Positions 1 to 5,877 of a stretch of 5,877 nucleotides of DNA are shown one piece after another. Both the position numbers and the translations under genes were made by a program. Position 1 is the stretch's first letter, and each line of letters starts with the position of its first letter. This DNA comes from Cryomorphaceae bacterium (lineage in GTDB: Bacteria; Bacteroidota; Bacteroidia; Flavobacteriales; Schleiferiaceae). The notes under the pieces were generated by a model. It made no database searches and was not told the DNA's origin. It saw only the letters and a program-made list of their open reading frames with translations. The stretch lies in contig DMCR01000046.1 in assembly GCA_003445735.1 (NCBI GenBank), forward strand, positions 1 through 5,877. Direction: 5' to 3'.

Positions 1-296
1 AGAACGTCGCGAGACAGTTCGGTCTCTATCTGCTGTGGGCGTTGGAAATTTGAGAGGAGCTAACTTTAGTACGAGAGGACCGAGTTGGACAGCCCTCTAG
101 TGTACCTGTTGTGTCGCCAGATGCATTGCAGGGTAGCTACGGCTGGTTGGGATAAGCACTGAAAGCATATAAGTGCGAAGCCCACCTCAAGATGAGATTT
201 CCCTTAAGGGTCGTTCGAGATTAGAACGTTGATAGGCTTCAGGTGTAAAGGTGGTAACATCATAGCCGAGAAGTACTAATTACCCGTGGCTTTCTA
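1..296 (+). rRNA. rrl: 23S ribosomal RNA, 3' end (partial)
   Basis: This is the last ~296 nucleotides of large-subunit rRNA; the 5' part lies outside the window. The universally conserved sarcin-ricin loop (AGTACGAGAGGACCG) is at about 68-82, where elongation factors contact the ribosome. It is followed by the expected domain VI order: CTGAAAGCAT near 160, AAGATGAGATTTCCCTTAAG near 189, and GCCGAGAAGTACTAATTACC near 265 just before the end. The wording (CGAGTTGGACAGCC, GTGTACCTGTTGTGTCGCCAG) is that of Bacteroidota rather than Proteobacteria. The 3' boundary is estimated from the E. coli end, GTACTAAT...GTGAGGCTTAACC, and could be off by several bases. It is co-transcribed with the downstream 5S gene. 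Confidence 0.96.
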
Positions 297-355
297 AGAT
301 GAAGACTTTATATGTTCACATACCAATGTGTTTTTACATTAAACTTATTTAAAGT
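297..355 (+). other. 23S-5S internal transcribed spacer with two small inverted repeats
   Basis: This AT-rich spacer separates 23S from 5S and holds no tRNA. It contains two small hairpins. The first is CACAT-acca-ATGTG at 317-330, followed by five T residues (331-335). The second is AAACTT-attta-AAGTTT at 341-357, whose 3' arm touches the estimated 5' end of 5S. They may be processing signals for maturation of the pre-rRNA, but that role is inference. The first hairpin looks terminator-like, but five base pairs of mostly A-T is too weak for one inside an rRNA operon. Confidence 0.5.
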
Positions 356-464
<109 letters not shown>

Positions 465-468
465 TTCT

Positions 469-501
469 GGCCCAATCTAGTTTACTAGGTTGGGCTTTTT
501 T
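469..501 (+). terminator. Rho-independent terminator of the rRNA operon
   Basis: An 11-bp stem, GCCCAATCTAG at 470-480 pairing with CTAGGTTGGGC at 485-495 with one G-U pair, is capped by a TTTA loop and followed by six T residues (496-501). It starts within a few bases of the 5S 3' end, the usual place for an rRNA operon terminator. On the opposite strand the stem is not followed by a T run, so it should act only rightward. It insulates the following porin gene from rRNA-level transcription. Confidence 0.93.
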
Positions 502-560
502 ATGCGCTAAACTCAGCATTTACAAGTTATTGCTGCATTATTGATTAAGTTTACGCCCGT
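502..560 (+). promoter_or_regulatory. Short leader and presumed promoter region of the porin-like gene
   Basis: Only 59 bases lie between the terminator T run and the ATG at 561, so any dedicated promoter must sit here or in the terminator itself. TAAGTTTA at 546-553 is one base away from the Bacteroidota -7 consensus TAnnTTTG, and a TTG at 530-532 could be an upstream element. However, their spacing of about 14 bases is shorter than the usual ~19 or more, and a start site after 553 would leave almost no 5' UTR. No Shine-Dalgarno sequence is present, which is normal in this phylum. The boundaries are secure, but the promoter assignment is a guess. Confidence 0.25.
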
Positions 561-2498
561 ATGAGGCCATATCTACTATCATTATTCGTTTTACTCTCAA
601 CCTCTATGGTTGGCCAAGTGGATTCAACCTTCGCAGTGGATACAGATACCTCGACTCTATTATTGAATACGGGTATAAAATTGGATAGTTACAGGATAAT
701 AAATCATCCTTACTATAGTAAAGGCTACTTTCTATATCAAAATGAGCGCTGGGATTCTTTGACTGTATTATTGGATGAACGCGCAGAGGACCAGATTTGG
801 TTGCAGGATACCTGGAATTGGACCCAAAGAGAAAATACTGCTATTGGTGGACTTAGTTATAATTCTTTGGACCCTATAGTGCATTCAGGCTTAGATGGAT
901 GGCATAGATTTTCTGAAAGCTATTTACAGATGCCGGGTGGTTTCCGTTCTTCTTCTCCTCGCTCGGATCTGAGATTGCACACGGGTATAGGCGGCGGCCA
1001 AGTTTTTGGAATTACAGCACTCGCGCCGGCGGATTCAACCAAACAGTTGTACGTCGATTACTTGCGCAATAATACCTTGGGGCTGTATCGTAATGAGGGT
1101 ACTGATGGTCATGAGTTGAATTTTGCTTTAAAGCAGTGGGGTTTATTTCAGGAAAACACGTTAGCTCAACTCCAGGTCTCTTATTTTAATTCGCGATCAG
1201 GCCAGAATGGAGGATTATCTTCTCCTTCATTATTCGAAAGTAATGAGCCTACACTAAGGCGGAATTTCGCTGTAAGTGACGGTTCAGGAGTTCTTTTTGA
1301 GGAGGAGCTAAATGCTGCGTATTTCGTAGAGCTTGATCTATTGAATGGTCAAAACTTGACTGGTAAAATTTCTTTCAATTCAAAAAGCTGGGCTGTAAAT
1401 AATTCAAATTCAGCATCAGAATACTATTGGGACAGTACGGGAACAGCACCCATACTGGAACAGCGTACTTTGAGGTATTCAGATTCTTTGAGATTAACAA
1501 AAGCTCAGGTGGAGTTGGGATATCGTAAATTTCTCCCAGTGCCAAGGTCTGGCTTACCATTGATGGTACGCACTTGTATAGTCACAGGATTAGAACATTT
1601 ACAAAGTAATTTTTTGGGATGGGATGGATTTAGAAGTGATTCCATTCATTATACCGAGGCATTTAGCGCGGAGGTTACCCCGTTTTTAAGAGGACGCTTC
1701 GTGGTTTCTAAAAGAAATTATCGGTCGTGGAATGAATACAGGGCTATCTTGAATTATAACGCTTTGGGGTATAATGCAGGCGCTTTGGATGCAAGGGTTC
1801 GCGCTAAGCTTTTCATTGGCTCTGGGAATTTAGAGTTGCAATGGAATATTTTACGTCAACCGCATATGTACCGTTTTGAGCATTTATACGGTTATTCGTA
1901 CGACTTAAGAACCATTAATGTGCCCTATTTTAAAAATGAAGGGAAAGCACACTGGGTATCCGGTGAGAAATGGAAAAAGGAAGGGTTATTGTACGGTGCA
2001 CAGATGAGCGGTATGCGCTATTTCGAAACCTTTGACCAATTATCTGCATGGGAAGGGATGTACGGTCGAGTTCAGCTCGGTGTGAGCAGTAATGATGAGG
2101 GTTGGAACGCCTGTGTTCAAGGGTATGGGGCCTATAAATCGTCAATTGGAGGATTTGCCACACCTAATTGGGGTGGATTCACAGAGGTTAATTTTAAGAC
2201 TAGCATTGGTACGAAGTTTGAATGGAAGGCCGGTATTAATGTAAGTCTGGAGGATGCATTCTACACACCTACATACTTGGTGGGTGTACCTATCTGGGCC
2301 ATGCAGACTGATTATTTGGCCGGGAGCTATCCTTGGGCGACAACCTATTTTGAAGCACGTATTGCCAATTTCGTGGGCGCAGTACGAATTATCAATGCTT
2401 TTGAAGGATTGACGCCCTATACTTATTATGCCTACGGCAGCACGCCTAGGTCAGATCGATGGGTGCAGGTGAGTGCTCGCTGGACCTTGTTTAACTAG
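561..2498 (+). CDS. Putative outer-membrane porin (Bacteroidota beta-barrel protein)
   Basis: This 645-residue protein is predicted to be exported and inserted in the outer membrane as a beta-barrel. Residues 1-18 form a signal peptide: short basic start MRPY, a hydrophobic stretch LLSLFVLLSTSM, and likely cleavage near VG|Q. The mature part is rich in Tyr, Trp, Phe, Gly and Asn with alternating polar and nonpolar strands, has a SYFNSRSGQNGGLS segment at about 207-220, and ends in an aromatic strand (RWVQVSARWTLFN). Length and style match the Bacteroidota 'putative porin' proteins (Porin_10-type), recognised from memory. The transported solute is unknown. The start is secure: an in-frame TAA lies 15 bases upstream (546-548) with no ATG between. 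The gene follows the rRNA terminator, appears monocistronic, and converges on the minus-strand cluster with overlapping stops. No SusC plug, TonB box or type IX secretion tail is seen. Confidence 0.72.
   Translation: MRPYLLSLFVLLSTSMVGQVDSTFAVDTDTSTLLLNTGIKLDSYRIINHPYYSKGYFLYQNERWDSLTVLLDERAEDQIWLQDTWNWTQRENTAIGGLSYNSLDPIVHSGLDGWHRFSESYLQMPGGFRSSSPRSDLRLHTGIGGGQVFGITALAPADSTKQLYVDYLRNNTLGLYRNEGTDGHELNFALKQWGLFQENTLAQLQVSYFNSRSGQNGGLSSPSLFESNEPTLRRNFAVSDGSGVLFEEELNAAYFVELDLLNGQNLTGKISFNSKSWAVNNSNSASEYYWDSTGTAPILEQRTLRYSDSLRLTKAQVELGYRKFLPVPRSGLPLMVRTCIVTGLEHLQSNFLGWDGFRSDSIHYTEAFSAEVTPFLRGRFVVSKRNYRSWNEYRAILNYNALGYNAGALDARVRAKLFIGSGNLELQWNILRQPHMYRFEHLYGYSYDLRTINVPYFKNEGKAHWVSGEKWKKEGLLYGAQMSGMRYFETFDQLSAWEGMYGRVQLGVSSNDEGWNACVQGYGAYKSSIGGFATPNWGGFTEVNFKTSIGTKFEWKAGINVSLEDAFYTPTYLVGVPIWAMQTDYLAGSYPWATTYFEARIANFVGAVRIINAFEGLTPYTYYAYGSTPRSDRWVQVSARWTLFN
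2495..2498. other. Shared CTAG stop-codon overlap of two convergent genes
   Basis: The palindrome CTAG encodes both stop codons. TAG at 2496-2498 ends the plus-strand porin-like gene, and TAG read on the minus strand (2497-2495) ends the secreted unknown protein. There is therefore no intergenic DNA and no room for a dedicated terminator between the two genes. Both frames are long and well supported, so the overlap is real at the sequence level. Confidence 0.93.
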
Positions 2499-3769
2499 GT
2501 CTTCTGTGGCGGTTTCTTCGCTGCAGGGAAAAGAATGTTGTTTAGAATTAATCGGTAGCCCGGGCTGTTGGGGTGGTTGTTTAGATCTGTAGGGGGATCA
2601 CCTACTCTGTGTTGGTAATCCTCTGGATCATGTCCGCCGTAAAAGGTCCAATAACCTTCACCATAGCTTCCGTGTATGTATCGAGCTGCACCGTCGACCA
2701 CACTCTTGCCTAAAATTGTGGTGCTTGGTTTGATGGTAGCACGGCTGTAGGCTGTGGTTTGACCGTAGAATCCTCGCACCAAATCCGTATGGTTCTGGAC
2801 CAAGATTGTCGGTACTACATCGTACTTCGCACTGAAGTCAAACAACTCGAAATAGTCTTTGGCCTCTTTCATACTCCTAACACGCTGCTCGGTAACATCG
2901 ATGTCCGAATATTCGTAGCGCATGGGGTTTGTGAACAACTCGAAATTATCGAATGCGAAGGTGGCCGAGTAATCCAAAGCGTAGGCAGCACCAGGAGTCA
3001 CGCCGTCGCCATCAAACATAGGTTCACAGATATCGGTATTGATGGCCGCAAGGGCAATGTCGTAGCTATCCGTAGCACTACACATGGCGAATAGGAACCC
3101 CCCTTCGTTAACGTAAGCTGCAATGGATTGAGCGACGGCTCCTTTTTGTTGGGAAACCTTGGCGTAACCCATCTCTCTAGCCGCCGATTCAAAAGCGGCC
3201 TTTTGATTTATGTACCAAGCGGCATCTCTATAGGAGCCATAGAACTTACCGTATTGACCCGTGAAATCTTCATGATGAAGGTGAAGCCATTGGTAGTCGT
3301 TAAGGGTGCCGTCGAGGATTTCTTGGTCGTAGATGGTGGAAAAGGGAATATCGGCGTAGGTAAGGACCATAGTAACGGCATCATCCCAAGGCTGGGCGCC
3401 TGGCGGCGAATAGACGGCGATTTTGGGTACTTTCTGAAGTTCAACAGTGTTGGTGTTTTCTGCCGGGCTTTGAAGGGATTCCATGATGTTGAGTAAGACA
3501 CCTTCGGAGGTGCTTTCGTAGGATACGCCGCGTTTGATGGCTTCGCGAATGAGGTTTTGATCGGCGTTGAGGATGGCGAAGGAACCGCCGCGGTAATTCA
3601 GAAGCCAATGGCAGTTATAGCCTTGCTCAATGGCGGAATACACAAGACCATAGGAGCGAAGGTGGTCGCGTTGGTTGCTCTGGTCCATAGGTACGAGGAT
3701 TTGGGCGTGTAGGAATTGGACCGAGAAAAAGAATAGTAGAAAAAAGCGATAAAATGGTGTGCCGAACAT
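2495..3769 (-). CDS. Secreted protein of unknown function, of the Bacteroidota family labelled 'asparagine synthetase B'
   Basis: A 424-residue protein read from ATG 3769. Residues 1-23 look like a signal peptide (MFGTPFYRFFLLFFFSVQFLHA, cut before Q), so the protein probably acts in the periplasm or at the envelope. I recognise the family from Bacteroidota genomes, where it is often called asparagine synthetase B. It has neither the Cys at position 2 nor the SGGxDS ATP-pyrophosphatase loop of that enzyme. Recognisable segments are WLLNYRGGSF (55-64), QPWDDAV (126-132), HLHHEDFTGQYGKFYG (163-178), GGFLFAMCSATDS (223-235), CEPMFDGDG (248-256) and GGHDPEDYQHRVGDP (378-392). The overall plan recalls class I glutamine-amidotransferase-like or ThuA-like folds, an inference only. 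Start choice: ATG 3769 lies 4 bases after the dnaB stop. ATG 3787, six codons earlier, overlaps dnaB by 14 bases, adds a basic FRSKR stretch and is a real alternative. The in-frame ATG at 3862 is unlikely because it puts 25 non-signal-like residues in front. Probably co-transcribed with dnaB. Confidence 0.8.
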   Translation of the reverse strand: MFGTPFYRFFLLFFFSVQFLHAQILVPMDQSNQRDHLRSYGLVYSAIEQGYNCHWLLNYRGGSFAILNADQNLIREAIKRGVSYESTSEGVLLNIMESLQSPAENTNTVELQKVPKIAVYSPPGAQPWDDAVTMVLTYADIPFSTIYDQEILDGTLNDYQWLHLHHEDFTGQYGKFYGSYRDAAWYINQKAAFESAAREMGYAKVSQQKGAVAQSIAAYVNEGGFLFAMCSATDSYDIALAAINTDICEPMFDGDGVTPGAAYALDYSATFAFDNFELFTNPMRYEYSDIDVTEQRVRSMKEAKDYFELFDFSAKYDVVPTILVQNHTDLVRGFYGQTTAYSRATIKPSTTILGKSVVDGAARYIHGSYGEGYWTFYGGHDPEDYQHRVGDPPTDLNNHPNSPGYRLILNNILFPAAKKPPQKT

Positions 3770-3773
3770 GCGC

Positions 3774-5294
3774 TTAGAACGGAACATCACCTGAATCTGG
3801 AGTGGAAAGATCTGGGTAGTTTGATGAGCCGTCCATTGTACTTCCAAGACCATTTGAATCATTCATTTTACTCTCCATAATCATGGTAGAGCCTTGTTCT
3901 TTATTGGCGAATTTGGCCAATTCTCCGATAAAGCGCAGGCGAACATTGTCCAAGGAACCGTTACGGTGCTTGGCTATGATGATTTCCGCCTCGTTTTCAC
4001 AAGGGGATCCGTCTTCCCATTCTTCGATTTGGTAGTACTGCGGGCGGTAAATGAAGCTTACGATATCTGCATCCTGTTCGATCGCACCCGATTCACGAAG
4101 GTCGGAGAGCTGCGGACGCTTAGAGGTTGAACGCGTTTCAACCGCACGGGATAATTGCGAAAGTGCGATGACGGGGATGTTCAATTCCTTTGCAATGGAT
4201 TTTAAAGAACGAGAGATGGTTGAGATTTCTTGTTCCCGATTTCCTTGCGTTTTGGATCCGCCAACGGTCATCAGTTGTAGATAATCGATAATGATTGCAT
4301 CCAGTCCTTGGGTTGATGCGAGACGACGTACTTTGGCACGAAGATCGAAGACGCTGAGTGCCGGGGTATCATCAATGAATAACTTGGCTTTTTCTAAGTC
4401 AACAACTCCTGAAGTAAGGTTCTTCCATTCGTAATCCGTGAGGTCTCCTTTTCTGAGTTTTTCTGAGTTGAGTCCTGTTTCGGAGGAGATTACACGAGTG
4501 ATTAATTGCACACTAGACATCTCCAACGAGAATATCGCAATCTTTTTGTTGTGCTCAATGGCCATGTTTCGCGCCATGGAGAGTACAAAGGCCGTTTTCC
4601 CCATACCAGGACGAGCGGCTAAGATTATTAAATCTGAAGGTTGCCAGCCCGAGGTAATTCGGTCAAGATCGGAGAATCCAGATGGGATTCCCGAAAGACC
4701 TTCTTGTTTACTAATATGCTCGATACGCTCTAGGGCCTGACGAATCAAAGCTTCTGAGCTTTCGTAGTTACGCTTCAAGTTTCCTTGAGCTACCTCAAAT
4801 AGCTTTTGCTCTGAGCGATCGAGGAGTTCCAGAACGTCGGTAGTTTCATCAAAGGCGCTTTCAATAATTTCGCTCGAAATACGGACCAATTCTCTTTGGA
4901 TATGTTTCTGCAAAATAATACGAGCATGATACTCAATGTGGGCTGCTGAACTTACTTTTTGACTTAATTGGGCCAAATAAACCTCGCCACCTGCCTGCTT
5001 CATCTCTCCGTCCTTACGCAGATCTGAAGCTACAGTAAGTATATCTACGGGTTGATTCTCACCAAATAAATTAATGATTGATTTGAAAATCAGTTTATGC
5101 TGATCCTTGTAAAATGCATCCGGGTGTAGAATGTCGACAATCTTGGAGAGGGCATTTTTATCAATTAGCAAGGCTCCCAAAACAGCCTCCTCCAAATCAA
5201 CGGCTTGTGGGGGCACGCGACCTCCAGCCGTCAAGTTGACGAGGGCTCCGGAGCTGCGTCCGGTATTGGGTTGATTTGCTCGTTGTTCTGCCAT
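3774..5294 (-). CDS. dnaB: Replicative DNA helicase DnaB
   Basis: A complete 506-residue hexameric helicase that unwinds DNA at the replication fork and recruits primase. The N-terminal domain (about 28-130, beginning PPQAVDLEEAVLGALL) and a linker lead into the RecA-like motor (about 200-466). The motor shows Walker A ARPGMGKT (227-234), SLEM with Glu258, Walker B IIIDYLQLM with Asp337, the sensor-like IALSQLSRAVE (376-386), the H4 region RPQLSDLRESGAIEQDAD (393-410), and AKHRNG (441-446) carrying the expected arginine finger Arg444. No intein interrupts it. After residue 466 the protein ends in a Ser/Asp/Gly-rich, probably disordered tail finishing SGDVPF, which resembles the acidic tip of single-strand binding proteins. 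The start ATG lies 9 bases after the accA stop. AGAAGG directly abuts the ATG, too close for a normal Shine-Dalgarno. The downstream gene begins 4 bases after its stop or overlaps it. Confidence 0.98.
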   Translation of the reverse strand: MAEQRANQPNTGRSSGALVNLTAGGRVPPQAVDLEEAVLGALLIDKNALSKIVDILHPDAFYKDQHKLIFKSIINLFGENQPVDILTVASDLRKDGEMKQAGGEVYLAQLSQKVSSAAHIEYHARIILQKHIQRELVRISSEIIESAFDETTDVLELLDRSEQKLFEVAQGNLKRNYESSEALIRQALERIEHISKQEGLSGIPSGFSDLDRITSGWQPSDLIILAARPGMGKTAFVLSMARNMAIEHNKKIAIFSLEMSSVQLITRVISSETGLNSEKLRKGDLTDYEWKNLTSGVVDLEKAKLFIDDTPALSVFDLRAKVRRLASTQGLDAIIIDYLQLMTVGGSKTQGNREQEISTISRSLKSIAKELNIPVIALSQLSRAVETRSTSKRPQLSDLRESGAIEQDADIVSFIYRPQYYQIEEWEDGSPCENEAEIIIAKHRNGSLDNVRLRFIGELAKFANKEQGSTMIMESKMNDSNGLGSTMDGSSNYPDLSTPDSGDVPF

Positions 5295-5303
5295 CCTTCT
5301 AAG

Positions 5304-5877
5304 TTACTCTTCGTAGACGCCCATTGCAAAGAATTTTTCCATTCTTGTAGCGATTAGGTCTTCAGTACTCAATTTTTCAAGTGCTTTAGTATGCTTTACG
5401 ATCTCACGCTTGACAATCTCAAACATTGCATCTGGGTTTGAATGCGCGCCGCCTAGCGGTTCTTTGATAATGCCGTCAATGAGGCCGTTTTTCTTCATGT
5501 CTTTCGCAGTCAACTTCAATACTTCAGCAGCGGTCTCTTTATAATCCCAGCTTCTCCAAAGAATAGAAGAACAGCTTTCTGGGGAGATGACGCTGTACCA
5601 AGTGTTCTCGAGCATGAGGACTTTATCTCCAACCCCGATGCCGATGGCACCTCCTGAGGCACCTTCACCAATGATGATGCAAATGACCGGTACTTTTAGG
5701 CGGGCCATTTCCATAATGTTCTTGGCAATGGCTTCTCCTTGTCCTCGTTCCTCCGCTTCTAGCCCTGGGAAGGCTCCTGGGGTGTCGATCAGGGTGATTA
5801 TGGGGCGACCGAATTTTTCGGCTTGCCTCATCAAACGCAAAGCTTTGCGGTACCCTTCAGGGTTAGCCATCCCAAAG
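5304..5877 (-). CDS. accA: Acetyl-CoA carboxylase carboxyltransferase subunit alpha (C-terminal part)
   Basis: AccA pairs with AccD to move the carboxyl group from carboxybiotin to acetyl-CoA, making malonyl-CoA, the first committed step of fatty-acid synthesis in the cytoplasm. About 191 codons are visible; the usual protein is about 320 residues, so the N-terminal ~125 lie beyond the right edge. The reading frame stays open to 5877 (preceding residues FG), so the Met at 5870 is internal and corresponds to the conserved FGM-x-x-PEGYRKALRLM segment. Counting from that Met, the carboxyltransferase crotonase-fold motifs are DTPGAFPG (29-36), GEGASGGAIGIGVGD (68-82) giving the glycine-rich oxyanion site, YSVISPESC (92-100), and EPLGGAH (137-143). 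The C-terminus (STEDLIATRMEKFFAMGVYEE) is complete. It is the first visible gene of the minus-strand cluster, 9 bases ahead of dnaB. Truncation is by the window edge, not by mutation. Confidence 0.97.
   Translation of the reverse strand, partial: FGMANPEGYRKALRLMRQAEKFGRPIITLIDTPGAFPGLEAEERGQGEAIAKNIMEMARLKVPVICIIIGEGASGGAIGIGVGDKVLMLENTWYSVISPESCSSILWRSWDYKETAAEVLKLTAKDMKKNGLIDGIIKEPLGGAHSNPDAMFEIVKREIVKHTKALEKLSTEDLIATRMEKFFAMGVYEE

Noticed and set aside
317..335. Hairpin plus five T residues between 23S and 5S, resembling an intrinsic terminator
   Set aside because: The stem is only five base pairs and lies inside the rRNA operon ahead of 5S; a strong terminator follows 5S, so spacer processing is the likelier role.
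1375..2163. Minus-strand open frames of 61 and 77 codons inside the porin-like gene
   Set aside because: Short, featureless and fully covered by a signal-peptide-bearing 645-residue gene on the other strand.
2483..2501. Inverted repeat across the convergent stop codons as a bidirectional terminator
   Set aside because: Five base pairs with a nine-base loop and no T run on either side; kept only as a speculative remark.
2759..4740. Several plus-strand open frames of 77-122 codons opposite dnaB and the secreted protein
   Set aside because: They lie antisense to well-supported genes, have no recognisable domains or ribosome sites, and look like frame shadows.
3774..5294. Intein insertion in dnaB
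   Set aside because: The motor motifs run without interruption at normal spacing and the length of 506 is usual for the family.
5868..5870. ATG at 5870 as the accA start codon
   Set aside because: The frame remains open upstream with residues FG, matching the conserved interior FGM segment; the true start is beyond the window.

Overview
The window looks like an ordinary chromosomal segment of a Bacteroidota bacterium, most likely from the Flavobacteriales. The 23S and 5S rRNA sequences have Bacteroidota-type wording, the outer-membrane protein resembles that phylum's putative porins, genes lack clear Shine-Dalgarno sequences, and the protein after dnaB belongs to a Bacteroidota family usually labelled 'asparagine synthetase B'. 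Genus cannot be read from the window.

Layout: positions 1 to about 296 are the 3' end of a 23S rRNA gene, entering from the left edge. A roughly 60-base AT-rich spacer without a tRNA leads to a 5S rRNA (about 356-464). A strong intrinsic terminator (469-501) follows almost at once and closes the rRNA operon. After only 59 bases, a plus-strand gene (561-2498) encodes a secreted, predicted outer-membrane beta-barrel protein of the putative-porin type.

The right side is a minus-strand cluster read from right to left: accA (acetyl-CoA carboxylase carboxyltransferase alpha subunit, cut by the window edge), then dnaB (replicative helicase) 9 bases later, then a secreted protein of unknown function 4 bases after dnaB. 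The tight spacing suggests one transcript linking fatty-acid synthesis, DNA replication and an envelope or periplasmic protein. The cluster meets the porin gene tail to tail, and their UAG stop codons share one CTAG palindrome (2495-2498).

I found no mobile element, CRISPR array, tRNA, riboswitch or defence cassette, and no convincing new multi-gene system. The points most worth a second look are the secreted 'asparagine synthetase B' look-alike, which lacks every asparagine synthetase signature visible by eye but has conserved-looking Cys/His/Asp motifs; the SSB-like C-terminal tip of DnaB; and the zero-spacer convergent stop codons.
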